NCBI RefSeq assembly: GCF_001429765.1
Contig: NZ_LMJB01000008.1
Coordinates: forward strand, 250,835-314,834
DNA from: Flavobacterium sp. Root901
Lineage (GTDB): Bacteria > Bacteroidota > Bacteroidia > Flavobacteriales > Flavobacteriaceae
Length of the DNA: 64,000 nt
Direction of reading: 5' to 3'
Shown here: in pieces, positions 43,400 to 52,435 of the stretch
How the letters are laid out: every line of letters begins with the position of its first letter
Numbering within the stretch: the first letter of the stretch is position 1
Notes under the pieces: model-generated
Told to the model about the DNA's origin: nothing
Databases searched by the model: none
Seen by the model: only the letters and a program-made list of their open reading frames with translations
Program-made: the position numbers and the translations under genes

Positions 43400-44218
43400 C
43401 TACCAGCTTCCGCCAGAACCTCCACCGGAGAATCCGCCTCCGCCAAATCCGCCTCCGAAACCTCCGCCTCCGCCAGATGATCCGCCGCCGAAACCTCCAA
43501 ATCCACCGCCGCTGCTTCTTCCAAGACTGCTTAACAGGATTACATCCATTAGACTTGGGCCGCCACCGCTGCTGCCTGAATTTCCTCCGCCTCTTTTGCC
43601 TCGTGAAATTAAAATTAAAACAATTACAACGATTATAATAAAAGGTAATATTGGAAAATCTTTTCCTTTTGACTGTTTTCTTTCGCCTTTATATTTTCCT
43701 TTAAAAACATCAAAAAGCGCATCGGCACCTTTATCAAGGCCGCGATAATAGCTTCCTGCCTTAAATTCAGGAATAATAATATTTCGGGTAATTTCTCCGC
43801 CAATTCCTGCTGTTAAACGATCTTCTAATCCATAACCGGGAGAAATCCAGATTCTTTTTTCGGCTTTAGCCAATAAAATCAAAACGCCATTATCTTCTTT
43901 TGCTTGTCCAATTCCCCATTCATGTGCCCATTTTGGTGTAAGGATTCCAATATCCTCGCCTTTTAAACTTTCAATTGTAATAACAACAATCTGAGTAGAA
44001 GTGGAATCAGAATAACGAATTAATTTTTCTTCTAACTGTGTTTTTTCATCTGCACTTAAAACATTTGCATAATCATAAACAGAAGTTTGAAAATCGGGTT
44101 TCTTCGGAATATCAAATTGGGCAAAAATAGTATTGCAGGTAAAAAACACGATAAATAAAAGGGTAAACTGAAAAATTCTATTGGAATTTAAAATTTTAAT
44201 TGTGGAATTTTTCATCAT
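43400..44218 (-). CDS. TPM-domain protein (YgcG type) with Gly-rich tail
   Basis: 272 aa. Signal peptide (about 1-34), TPM domain (YDYANVLSADEKTQLEEKLI; QIVVITIESLKGEDIGILTP; NGVLILLAKAEKRIWISPGY; ITRNIIIPEFKAGSYYRGLD), one membrane helix (about 190-206) and a C-terminal Gly/Ser/Phe-rich tail ending GGSGGSW. This is the usual YgcG architecture. The tail is encoded by a GC-rich repeat. It overlaps neither neighbour but abuts the next TPM gene by one base, forming a LemA-TPM-TPM operon. Proposed roles include membrane-protein repair; uncertain. Confidence 0.9.
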   Translation of the reverse strand: MMKNSTIKILNSNRIFQFTLLFIVFFTCNTIFAQFDIPKKPDFQTSVYDYANVLSADEKTQLEEKLIRYSDSTSTQIVVITIESLKGEDIGILTPKWAHEWGIGQAKEDNGVLILLAKAEKRIWISPGYGLEDRLTAGIGGEITRNIIIPEFKAGSYYRGLDKGADALFDVFKGKYKGERKQSKGKDFPILPFIIIVVIVLILISRGKRGGGNSGSSGGGPSLMDVILLSSLGRSSGGGFGGFGGGSSGGGGGFGGGFGGGGFSGGGSGGSW

Positions 44219-44656
44219 TTATCCTTTTGAGATTTCGTTAGATAATTCGTTTGTGTCATCTTCTAATGAAGGAAAATATTTTTTAAGCTGTTCGCCGGCA
44301 TTTAGAATGCCATCAACAATACCTTGTTTAAAATTTCCGGATTTAAAATGGTTGGTCATGACATCTTTGGTACAATCCCAAAAATCATCAGAAACCACAT
44401 CATTAATTCCTTTATCTCCGCAAATCACGAAGTTTTTATCTTCAACAGCAAAATAAAGCAGTACTCCATTCTGCAATTTGGTTTCATTCATTCGTAATTC
44501 ATGAAAAACTTCTAAAGCTCTGTCAAAATGAGCTTTAGAAGTTGTTTTTTCTATATGAACCCTAATTTCGCCAGAAGTATTTTCTTCAGCCATACGAATA
44601 GCTTCAATGATTTCGTGCTCTTCTGTTTTGGTTAAAAAATCTTCTACTTTTGACAT
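44219..44656 (-). CDS. TPM-domain protein, short form
   Basis: 145 aa consisting of a TPM domain without signal peptide or membrane helix: FLTKTEEHEIIEAIRMAEEN, GEIRVHIEKTT, LQNGVLLYFAVEDKNFVICG and NHFKSGNFKQGIVDGILNAG. It is soluble and presumably cytoplasmic. It lies between LemA and the membrane-bound TPM protein, a recurrent trio in Bacteroidota. Confidence 0.88.
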   Translation of the reverse strand: MSKVEDFLTKTEEHEIIEAIRMAEENTSGEIRVHIEKTTSKAHFDRALEVFHELRMNETKLQNGVLLYFAVEDKNFVICGDKGINDVVSDDFWDCTKDVMTNHFKSGNFKQGIVDGILNAGEQLKKYFPSLEDDTNELSNEISKG

Positions 44657-44707
44657 TTGATTGATTTTAGAGTTAATATTATTGATTTTTAGATTTCTCT
44701 AAACTGT

Positions 44708-45292
44708 TTAGAATTTTACTTCGACTGGTTTATCAGCACCTGTAGACGCTTCGAAATATGGTTTTTCTTTGTATTCGCTCAGGAACCAGTTGTTTGGAAT
44801 CTTTAAAACGTATCCGTTATAAGTTTGTACTGCTTCATTAAAACGAGTTCTTGCTGTCAAAATCTGATTTTCTGTACTTGCTAATTCGTCCTGCAATTTT
44901 AAGAAATTCTCATTTGCTTTTAAAGTTGGATATTGCTCCACAGAAACCAATAATCTTGATAATGATGAACTTACTCCGCTTTGTGCCTGGTTGAATTGTG
45001 CTAATTGCTCAGGAGTTACATTACTTGGATCAATTGTTACTGATGTCGCTTTTGCACGGGCTTCAATAACAGCAGTTAAGGTTGATTTTTCAAAATCAGC
45101 AGCACCTTTTACGGTGTTTACTAAATTCCCAATAAGATCATTACGTCTTTGGTAAGCCGTTTGAACATTTCCCCATTCTTTATTTACAGCCTGACTGTGT
45201 TGCAAAGCAGTATTTTTAATTCCAATCGACCAAAATGCGATGATAGCAATAAGTACTACAATAATTCCTACCGGGATTAACCACTTTTTCAT
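44708..45292 (-). CDS. LemA family protein 2
   Basis: 194 aa. N-terminal membrane helix (4-24), then the LemA core NVQTAYQRRNDLIGNLVNTV, KGAADFEKSTLTAVIEARAK, SSLSRLLVSVEQYPTLKANE and ARTRFNEAVQTYNGYVLKIP. It is the first of the LemA-TPM-TPM block and starts 34 bases after MerR. It is closer to the standard LemA pattern than the other copy at 31042-31593. Confidence 0.93.
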   Translation of the reverse strand: MKKWLIPVGIIVVLIAIIAFWSIGIKNTALQHSQAVNKEWGNVQTAYQRRNDLIGNLVNTVKGAADFEKSTLTAVIEARAKATSVTIDPSNVTPEQLAQFNQAQSGVSSSLSRLLVSVEQYPTLKANENFLKLQDELASTENQILTARTRFNEAVQTYNGYVLKIPNNWFLSEYKEKPYFEASTGADKPVEVKF

Positions 45293-45326
45293 ATTTGTTT
45301 TAATTTAAGTTTATTTCTATTTTTAA

Positions 45327-45659
45327 TTACAATTCGTTTTTGATGTCGTTCAATTGCGTTTTTATGGATTCTAATTTACGTATTATTTCGAATTTATCTA
45401 ACGTTTTTTTCTGGCCTTCTTTTAAATGCGTTTTGGCTCCTTCCAGCGTAAATCCCCTTTCTTTTACTAAATGATAAATCAATTGAAGGTTGGTTACATC
45501 TTCCGGAGTAAACATTCTGTTGCCTTTGGCGTTCTTTTTTGGTTTTAGAATATCAAATTCGCTGTCCCAAAAACGTATCAATGATGCATTGACATTAAAG
45601 GCTTTGGCAACTTCGCCAATGCTGTAATATCTTTTATCTTTTGAAAGCTCAATATGCAT
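45327..45659 (-). CDS. MerR family transcriptional regulator
   Basis: 110 aa. HTH at residues 11-40 (YSIGEVAKAFNVNASLIRFW) followed by the MerR wing (RMFTPEDVTNLQLIYHLVKE) and a C-terminal coiled coil (FEIIRKLESIKTQLNDI). No effector-binding domain or metal-binding cysteines. In Bacteroidota this short MerR often sits beside M23 peptidase and alaS. A -7 box lies 24 bases before the start. Confidence 0.9.
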   Translation of the reverse strand: MHIELSKDKRYYSIGEVAKAFNVNASLIRFWDSEFDILKPKKNAKGNRMFTPEDVTNLQLIYHLVKERGFTLEGAKTHLKEGQKKTLDKFEIIRKLESIKTQLNDIKNEL

Positions 45660-45682
45660 GTTTTTTTATTTCTAATTTATTT

Positions 45683-45690
45683 CAAAAATA
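45683..45690 (-). promoter_or_regulatory. -7 box for the MerR-LemA-TPM transcript
   Basis: TATTTTTG on the minus strand matches TAnnTTTG; transcript start would be about 17 bases before the MerR ATG. No good -33 TTG. Confidence 0.4.
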
Positions 45691-45705
45691 ATACTTTTTG
45701 CAGTA

Positions 45706-46683
45706 TTAATCTAATGACTGATTTTCCTGGTTCGCCATATGCGAAATCGCTACATATTCTGCCGCCGAAATATTTCCGTAATAGAAATTCAGCGGATTTA
45801 CAACTTTACCATCTTTATGTACTTCATAATGGCAATGCGGACCTTCAGATCTTCCTGTACTTCCAACATATCCTATCACATCGCCGCGTTTGACATGTTG
45901 TCCGGGTCTGCAGTTGTATTTGCTTAAATGCGCGTACAAACTCTCATATCCAAAACCGTGCCTGATCACAACATGGTTTCCAAAGCCAGATGCTGTGTTG
46001 TCAGCTCTGGCTACAATGCCGTCACCAGTGGCATAAACCGGTGCGCCGGTGTTGGCAGTAAAATCCATTCCGTTGTGCATTTTTCTCACTTTCGTGAAAG
46101 GATCGATCCTGTACCCAAAACCAGAAGCGACACGTTTTAAATTTTCATTCTGCACCGGCTGAATCGCCGGAATAGCTAATAATAAATTTTCCTTCGCGCC
46201 GGCCAATTTCACTATTTCGTCTAATGACTTAGACTGAATTGCTAATTCTTTTGAAAGTTTATCTATTCTTTTTGTGGTATTCAAAACCAATTGAGAATTG
46301 TTGTAACCTTCTAAAACTTTATATCTTTCAGGATTTCTAAAACCTGCTTTTCTAATAGAATCCGGAATTTCTGCTTTATTAAAATATACTCTGTAAATAT
46401 TATTGTCCCGTTCTTCCAGAGCATCCGCGGCAGCGTCAATTTCGTCCAGTTTTTTATTCAAAATAGAATACTGCAGTTTTAAGTTTTCAATTTCACGTGC
46501 CTGCAAACGATCTTTTGGAGTTTCAAAATAAGGAGTATTAATTAAAAGTACAAAAATTAAAAAACCAAAGAGCGCTGAAGCCACTAAAAATAACAAAGCA
46601 TAACCAATTTTGATTCTTTTTCTGGTTTTTATTTTTGTATAAGCCAGATTTTCTGAGTCGTAATAATATTTTACTTTCGCCAT
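45706..46683 (-). CDS. M23 family metallopeptidase
   Basis: 325 aa. An N-terminal membrane helix (about 28-50) and a coiled coil (65-175) precede the peptidase domain. Zinc ligands are visible as MHNGMD (His-x-x-x-Asp) and HCHYEV (His-x-His), with an upstream catalytic His in LYAHLSKYNCRPGQHVKRGD. The motif is complete, so it should be an active peptidoglycan endopeptidase anchored in the inner membrane. It is divergently oriented from alaS, sharing a 278-base region full of AATTAGATAATT repeats. Confidence 0.92.
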   Translation of the reverse strand: MAKVKYYYDSENLAYTKIKTRKRIKIGYALLFLVASALFGFLIFVLLINTPYFETPKDRLQAREIENLKLQYSILNKKLDEIDAAADALEERDNNIYRVYFNKAEIPDSIRKAGFRNPERYKVLEGYNNSQLVLNTTKRIDKLSKELAIQSKSLDEIVKLAGAKENLLLAIPAIQPVQNENLKRVASGFGYRIDPFTKVRKMHNGMDFTANTGAPVYATGDGIVARADNTASGFGNHVVIRHGFGYESLYAHLSKYNCRPGQHVKRGDVIGYVGSTGRSEGPHCHYEVHKDGKVVNPLNFYYGNISAAEYVAISHMANQENQSLD

Positions 46684-46780
46684 ATTTTAAAATACGCTAT
46701 TTTTGCAGCTTGTAAAATGAATTAGACGAATAAAACTGCTAAATGTTTCAGTTGCTCGTTACTTTTTACAAGAACATAGG

Positions 46781-46926
46781 TTAATTAGATAATTGGGGTA
46801 ATTAGATAATTAGATAATGCGCAAAATAAGGAATTTATTGTTTTAAACGATTAGTTTTTTATTATCGATTTCGAAATTAATACATTATCAAATTCACAAA
46901 TTATCTAATTGTCTAATTTTCAAATT
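46781..46926. repeat. AATTAGATAATT direct and inverted repeats
   Basis: AATTAGATAATT occurs at 46783-46794 and 46800-46811, and inverted (AATTATCTAATT) at 46899-46910, followed by GTCTAATT. These lie in the shared upstream region of the M23 gene and alaS. A TATTTTTG -7 box on the plus strand (46698-46705) would make them part of a long alaS leader, but that is weak. Confidence 0.6.
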
Positions 46927-46961
46927 GACACATTAAAACAGATACATTTTCTAATTTAAAT

Positions 46962-49598
46962 ATGAAATCACAAGACGTACGTAAACAATTTTTAGACTTT
47001 TTCAAGAGCAACGGACACTTAATTGTTCCATCTGCTCCAATCGTGCTTAAAGACGATCCAACCCTTATGTTCAATAACTCTGGAATGGCCCAGTTTAAAG
47101 AATATTTTTTAGGAAACGGAACGCCAAAAAGTCCAAGAATAGCCGATACACAAAAATGTCTTCGTGTTTCAGGAAAACATAATGATCTTGAAGATGTAGG
47201 TTTTGATACTTACCATCATACGATGTTCGAAATGCTGGGTAACTGGTCTTTTGGCGATTATTTCAAAAAAGAAGCGATCAACTGGGCATTGCAATTATTG
47301 ACAGAAGTATATAAAATCCCAAAAGAAAATCTTTATGTTTCTGTTTTTGAAGGAAGTAAAGAAGATAACGTTCCGTTTGATCAGGAAGCCTGGGATATCT
47401 GGAAAACGTTAATCGATGAAGACCGAATTATTCTTGGAAACAAAAAAGACAATTTCTGGGAAATGGGAGATCAGGGACCATGCGGACCTTGTTCTGAAAT
47501 TCACGTTGATTTGCGTCCTGAGTCTGAAAAAGCTTTGGTTACAGGAAAAAGTTTAGTAAATAATGATCACCCGCAAGTAGTTGAAATCTGGAATAATGTA
47601 TTCATGGAATTCAATCGTAAAGCTGATGGTTCTCTTGAAAAGCTTCCTGCGCAGCACGTGGATACCGGAATGGGATTTGAGCGTTTGTGTATGGCATTGC
47701 AGGGAAAAACATCAAATTATGATACCGATGTTTTCACGCCGCTTATCGAAAAAGTTGAGCAAATTACAGGTTTAAAATATACGTCTGATGAAGTTAAAAA
47801 CATCAGCGAAGAACAAAATAAAATCAATATTGCGATTCGTGTTGTGGTAGATCACGTTCGTGCGGTTGCGTTTGCAATTGCAGACGGACAATTGCCATCT
47901 AACACAGGAGCAGGTTATGTAATTCGTAGAATTTTGCGTCGTGCAATTCGTTACGGATTTACATTCTTAAATACAAAAGAACCTTTTATCAATAAACTGG
48001 TAGAAGTTCTGGCAAACCAAATGGGAGAATTTTTTCCTGAAATCAAATCGCAGCAGCAGTTGGTAACAAATGTAATTCGTGAAGAAGAAGCTTCTTTTTT
48101 AAGAACTTTAGAACAAGGATTACAATTGTTGGAAAATGTGGTAACAGAAACTTCAGGAAAAGAAGTTTCAGGAGCTAAAGTTTTTGAGTTATACGATACT
48201 TTCGGTTTCCCAAAAGATTTAACTGCTTTGATTTTAAAAGAAAAAGGATTCTCTTATAATGAAGAAGAATTTGAAGTTGAATTGCAAAAACAAAAAGCAC
48301 GTTCCCGCGCTGCGTCTGAAGTTTCGACAGAAGACTGGAATGTTTTGATTCCCGGAAATGTAGAAACATTTGTTGGCTATGATAAAACAGAGAACGAAGT
48401 AAAAATTACCCGTATCAGAAAAGTAGATTCTAAAAAAGATGGTATTTTGTACCAAATCGTTTTAGATAATACGCCATTTTATCCGGAAGGAGGAGGACAA
48501 GTTGGAGATAAAGGAACATTGGTTTCTGCAAATGAAACCATCGAAATTATCGACACTAAAAAAGAAAATAACTTAATTCTGCATTTTGCAAAACAGCTTC
48601 CTGAAAATGTAGAAGCAGGTTTTACAGCAAAAGTAAATACAGATTTAAGAACTTCGACTTCTAAAAACCACTCGGCTACGCACTTGATGCATTTGGCTTT
48701 GAGAAACATTTTAGGAACGCATGTAGAGCAAAAAGGTTCATTGGTTAATCCAAATTATCTGCGTTTTGACTTTTCTCATTTCAGCAAAGTTTCTGATGAA
48801 GAACTTAAGCAGGTTGAAGCTTCTGTAAACGCGCAGATTGAAGCGCAATTACAATTAGTTGAGCACAGAAATATTCCGATTAAAGAGGCATTAGATAAAG
48901 GCGCAATGGCTTTATTTGGTGAAAAATACGGAGACAATGTTCGTATGATCGAGTTTGGTGACAGTAAAGAATTATGCGGTGGTATTCACGTGAAAAACAC
49001 GGCTGAGATCTGGCATTTCAAAATTATTTCTGAAGGTGCAGTTGCAGCCGGAATTCGTCGTATCGAAGCAATTACCGGAGATGCAGTGAAAAACTTCTAT
49101 CTAAACCAGGAAAATACTTTAGCAGAAATAAAAGAAACACTTAAAAATCCGCAGGATATCTTAAAATCTGTTGCTTCGCTTCAGGATGACAATGCAAAAC
49201 TGAAAAAACAAATTGAGCAATTGCTTAAAGAAAAAGTAGGCGCATTAAAATCTGAATTAGAAAAAGATTTCACAGAAGTAAACGGTGTGAATTTTCTTGC
49301 AAAACAAGTTGATTTAAGCATGGCTTCTACGAAAGATTTGGCTTCTGCTTTAGGAAGTTCAAAACCAGATTCGTTTGTGTTTTTAGCTTCTGTCGAAGAT
49401 GGTTTGCCAAATATTCACTGTTATATTGCTAAAGAATTAGTTGCAGCTAAAAGCTTGAATGCAAATGCTGTCATCAAAGAATTAGGAAAATACATTGAAG
49501 GAAATGGAGGAGGACAGCCTTTCTTTGCTTCCGGAAAAGGTAAAAATACTGGTGGAATTGCTGAGGCTCTTTCTAAAGCAATTGAATTTGTGAAGTAA
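46962..49598 (+). CDS. alaS: Alanyl-tRNA synthetase
   Basis: 878 aa, full length. The class II catalytic domain starts MKSQDVRKQFLDFFKSNGHL. The editing domain carries the zinc ligands in HSATHLMH (HxxxH) and CGGIHV (CxxxH). The C-terminal domain has the coiled coil and GGGQPFFASGKGKNTGGI. It charges tRNA-Ala and clears Ser/Gly mischarging. The nearest -7 candidate is distant, so the leader may be long and hold the AATTAGATAATT repeats. Confidence 0.98.
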   Translation: MKSQDVRKQFLDFFKSNGHLIVPSAPIVLKDDPTLMFNNSGMAQFKEYFLGNGTPKSPRIADTQKCLRVSGKHNDLEDVGFDTYHHTMFEMLGNWSFGDYFKKEAINWALQLLTEVYKIPKENLYVSVFEGSKEDNVPFDQEAWDIWKTLIDEDRIILGNKKDNFWEMGDQGPCGPCSEIHVDLRPESEKALVTGKSLVNNDHPQVVEIWNNVFMEFNRKADGSLEKLPAQHVDTGMGFERLCMALQGKTSNYDTDVFTPLIEKVEQITGLKYTSDEVKNISEEQNKINIAIRVVVDHVRAVAFAIADGQLPSNTGAGYVIRRILRRAIRYGFTFLNTKEPFINKLVEVLANQMGEFFPEIKSQQQLVTNVIREEEASFLRTLEQGLQLLENVVTETSGKEVSGAKVFELYDTFGFPKDLTALILKEKGFSYNEEEFEVELQKQKARSRAASEVSTEDWNVLIPGNVETFVGYDKTENEVKITRIRKVDSKKDGILYQIVLDNTPFYPEGGGQVGDKGTLVSANETIEIIDTKKENNLILHFAKQLPENVEAGFTAKVNTDLRTSTSKNHSATHLMHLALRNILGTHVEQKGSLVNPNYLRFDFSHFSKVSDEELKQVEASVNAQIEAQLQLVEHRNIPIKEALDKGAMALFGEKYGDNVRMIEFGDSKELCGGIHVKNTAEIWHFKIISEGAVAAGIRRIEAITGDAVKNFYLNQENTLAEIKETLKNPQDILKSVASLQDDNAKLKKQIEQLLKEKVGALKSELEKDFTEVNGVNFLAKQVDLSMASTKDLASALGSSKPDSFVFLASVEDGLPNIHCYIAKELVAAKSLNANAVIKELGKYIEGNGGGQPFFASGKGKNTGGIAEALSKAIEFVK

Positions 49599-49624
49599 TT
49601 TTTTTAGTTATAAATTGAATATTT

Positions 49625-50197
49625 ATGTTTACAAAACTAAAATTAATAATTATAATTTCAATTGTTTTTACATCATTTAGTTATTCTCAAAGGTATAAAA
49701 TCTATGAAGGATCATTTGAAAATTTAAAAGATATTAAATCATTTAAAGCAGAATTTAATTATGACAATATTCAAGTCCATGGTTTTGAATCAGAAGAAGC
49801 TTTTATAAAAGAAAAACAAGAAAAAAGAAAATCTAACCCTGAACAAGCTGAAAAATTCAAAAGGGATTGGTTTTTAAATCGAGATAAATATTACAATCCA
49901 GCATTTATAAATTACTTTAATAGTTATTTTAAAAAAGAAGAACGTAAAATTGTTGATGAATCTCAATATTTAATGAAAGTGCACTTAACCTGGATTTATC
50001 CGGGTTATGCCTTAGAGCCGGCTAAGTTGTCTGCAGATATTGATTTTATAGATACGTTTAATTCTAAAAAATTACTCGCAGTTCATTTTGATAAAGTTAT
50101 CGGAATTGAGAAAAAGACAATGGAAACTGTTGAGTATGAAAGAATCATTGGCGCATTTGAAAAACTGGCCAAAAACTTAGCGATACAATTAAAGTAG
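49625..50197 (+). CDS. Exported protein of unknown function
   Basis: 190 aa with a signal peptide (1-22, TSFSYSQ). The mature part has helical Lys/Glu-rich segments (GFESEEAFIKEKQEKRKSNP) and a C-terminal half that looks like a small beta fold (YLMKVHLTWIYPGYALEPAK; FDKVIGIEKKTMETVEYERI). I do not recognise it. It follows alaS by 26 bases and ends in a strong shared terminator, so it may be the second gene of the alaS transcript. Confidence 0.65.
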   Translation: MFTKLKLIIIISIVFTSFSYSQRYKIYEGSFENLKDIKSFKAEFNYDNIQVHGFESEEAFIKEKQEKRKSNPEQAEKFKRDWFLNRDKYYNPAFINYFNSYFKKEERKIVDESQYLMKVHLTWIYPGYALEPAKLSADIDFIDTFNSKKLLAVHFDKVIGIEKKTMETVEYERIIGAFEKLAKNLAIQLK

Positions 50198-50223
50198 TAA
50201 TTTTAAGGTTGAAAAAATAAAAA

Positions 50224-50268
50224 AACAAACCCGACAAGTTTTAAAAACTTGTCGGGTTTGTTTTTTTT
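50224..50268 (+). terminator. Terminator of the alaS transcript
   Basis: AAACCCGACAAGTTTT / AAAACTTGTCGGGTTT with almost no loop, then a T-run. It also has an A-rich flank on the other side, so it may act in both directions. Confidence 0.88.
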
Positions 50269-50285
50269 AATAAATATTCTAAAAA

Positions 50286-50409
50286 TTGAATTGCCTCCAG
50301 CTTTAGCTGGGGGATTTAAATTGGTTCGGCAAGGCTTTAGCCAAATTTTCGGCTAAAGCCTTTAAAATTATTATAAAAAAACCTCCAGCTAAAGCTGGAG
50401 GCAATTCAA
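50286..50409. repeat. REPIN-like palindromic element
   Basis: Three nested palindromes. The left arm (50286-50313, TTGAATTGCCTCCAGC, then TTTAGCTGGGGG) and right arm (50382-50409, CCTCCAGCTAAAGCTGGAGG then CAATTCAA) are inverted copies, and each also folds by itself (CCAGC/GCTGG). The inner hairpin is AAGGCTTTAGCC / GGCTAAAGCCTT (50331-50362). The layout resembles a REPIN mobilised by a REP-associated Y1 transposase; none is in the window. It lies right after the alaS terminator. Confidence 0.75.
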
Positions 50410-50412
50410 AAA

Positions 50413-50450
50413 ATCTTAGTCCCTTAGAACCTTAATATCTTAGCATCTTA
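50413..50450. repeat. CTTAG-unit repeat
   Basis: Four loosely spaced CTTAG/CTTA units (CTTAGTCCCTTAGAACCTTA and following), ending seven bases before the ABC-transporter stop. A simple repeat commonly seen in flavobacterial intergenic DNA. Confidence 0.5.
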
Positions 50451-50456
50451 AAAAAA

Positions 50457-52202
50457 CTACTTTCTTTCCCCAATCTGCTGGCGCCACATTGCGTAATACA
50501 ACCCTTTCTCAATAATTAAATCTTCGTGTTTACCTTGCTCGATGATTTTACCTTGTTCCAGAACAAATATTCTGTCAGCGTGCATTACGGTTGACAAACG
50601 GTGAGCAATTAAAACTGTAATTCTGTTTTTATCAGAAATATTTCTAATGGTGTCGTTAATTTCTTCTTCGGTAATAGAATCCAAAGCAGAAGTTGCTTCA
50701 TCAAAAATCAATAAATTCGGATTCCTAAGAATAGCTCTGGCGATAGATAAACGTTGTTTTTCACCACCTGAAACTTTGATTCCGCCTTCGCCAATTGTGG
50801 TGTTTAAACCATCTTCTGCACGCTTAAGAAGCTTATCGCAGCTTGCACGTTTTAAAGCATCATATAATTCTTCGTCCGTGGCATTTGGTTTTACGAATAG
50901 TAAATTTTCGCGGATTGTTCCGGAGAATAATTGTGCATCCTGAGTTACAAAACCTAACTGTTTTCTTAAATCGAGCAAATCAATTTCTGTTGAATCAATA
51001 TCGTTATAAAAAACCTGACCTTCAGCCGGAGTATACAAACCAACTAATAATTTTACCAAAGTCGTTTTCCCGGAACCTGACGGGCCGACAAAAGCAACAG
51101 TCTGGCCTTGTTTAATTTCGAAATTAATGTTTTCAACAGCTTTAAATTTGGCTGTTTTATGCTGGAAACTTACGTTAGAAAATAATAAAGACTGAATTGC
51201 ACCAACATGTTTTGGACTCTTTGGACGAAATTCTTTTGGAGCACTTAATAAAGTTTTGAAATTTTCCATTGAAACTTTAGTTTCATTCAATGCAATAATG
51301 AAATTTCCAAGCTCCTGAAGCGGACCAAAAATGAAAAATGTGAAGAAAACCATTGTCAGCAAATCGCCCACAATAATTTTTCCTCCAAACAAGAAATAGT
51401 ACAAAGTAAAGACAACACAGGTTCTTAAAAAGTGAACCGTTGTTCCCTGAATAAAACTCAGACTTCGAATAAATCTGATTTTTTCTAATTCTAACTGCAG
51501 GATTTTAAAAGTATTTAAATTCAAACGTTTCTCTTCCTGATACGTTAAACCAAGACTTTTTACAAGTTCGATGTTTCGTAAACTTTCGGTTGTAGAACCC
51601 GCCAGAGCATTAGTCTGATTAACGATTTTCTTAGAAACAATTTTAATTTTTTTACCTAAATAAGAACTTACCAAAGCAATAATTGGTGCCGTAATTAAAA
51701 AGATAATCGAAATTCGGTAATCAATTCGTGCAACGTAAAGAATTACAAAAATGAATCCGATAATGGTTTGAAAAATAAGTGAAATAGAAAGTGTGATCAA
51801 TTTTTCAGAATCTGAACGCACTTTGGTCAATTTGCTTAAAGTTTCACCGCTTCGCTGATCTTCAAATTCGGCATAAGGTAAATCAAGCGATTTTTTAATT
51901 CCGTCAGTATACATTTGAGCACCGGTTCTCTGAATTACAACATTGGTAAAATAATCCTGAAAGTTTTTTGTAATTCTGGAAATCATGGCAGCACCTAGTG
52001 AAAGCCCAAGCCAGAAAGAAAGAGATTTGATAAACCCAGCTGCATTTCCATCATATTTATGCAGTCCGACACCGCAGTCCTGCATTAATTTACCGGTAAT
52101 AATAGAATCTGACAAACTGAAACAAATGTTGATTGAAGCCATAATCAGCGCAAAAAGTAAAAGCATTTTGTGTCTGATTATATAAGTATATAGTAATTTC
52201 AT
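50457..52202 (-). CDS. ABC exporter, ATP-binding and permease fused (MsbA type)
   Basis: 581 aa. The N-terminal half has six membrane helices. The C-terminal ATPase has Walker A GPSGSGKT (Lys380), Q-loop TQDAQLFSGT, signature VSGGEKQRLSIAR (about 477-489), Walker B LLIFDEATSALD and H-loop LIAHRLST. It is a half-transporter that should dimerise; lipid or lipooligosaccharide export is the commonest role of this type, but the substrate cannot be told. Transcribed alone from a good -7 box. Confidence 0.92.
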   Translation of the reverse strand: MKLLYTYIIRHKMLLLFALIMASINICFSLSDSIITGKLMQDCGVGLHKYDGNAAGFIKSLSFWLGLSLGAAMISRITKNFQDYFTNVVIQRTGAQMYTDGIKKSLDLPYAEFEDQRSGETLSKLTKVRSDSEKLITLSISLIFQTIIGFIFVILYVARIDYRISIIFLITAPIIALVSSYLGKKIKIVSKKIVNQTNALAGSTTESLRNIELVKSLGLTYQEEKRLNLNTFKILQLELEKIRFIRSLSFIQGTTVHFLRTCVVFTLYYFLFGGKIIVGDLLTMVFFTFFIFGPLQELGNFIIALNETKVSMENFKTLLSAPKEFRPKSPKHVGAIQSLLFSNVSFQHKTAKFKAVENINFEIKQGQTVAFVGPSGSGKTTLVKLLVGLYTPAEGQVFYNDIDSTEIDLLDLRKQLGFVTQDAQLFSGTIRENLLFVKPNATDEELYDALKRASCDKLLKRAEDGLNTTIGEGGIKVSGGEKQRLSIARAILRNPNLLIFDEATSALDSITEEEINDTIRNISDKNRITVLIAHRLSTVMHADRIFVLEQGKIIEQGKHEDLIIEKGLYYAMWRQQIGERK

Positions 52203-52227
52203 AGATAATTTAAAAAAATGGAAGATG

Positions 52228-52235
52228 CAAAAGTA
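52228..52235 (-). promoter_or_regulatory. Promoter of the ABC exporter
   Basis: TACTTTTG on the minus strand matches TAnnTTTG, with TTC (one mismatch to TTG) 19 bases further upstream. The ATG lies 25 bases downstream. Confidence 0.55.
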
Positions 52236-52435
52236 AGCAAATGTTTTAGTTTCTGAACTTGATTATTGTTATTTAATATCTAAATTATTTTGTTAATGGA
52301 TTTACCTTTTTGAGGGTTAATTTATCTCATAAAGATAAAGAGTTTAAGAGTTAATTGTTACTTTTATCCTATAAAGACTTAGAAAATTCACTTCAATAAT
52401 TTTTCTGTCTTTTCAGAAATTTATTTTGTAATATT

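Noticed and set aside
50224..50450. CRISPR array
   Set aside because: The repeats are palindromic and irregularly spaced with no unique equal-length spacers.
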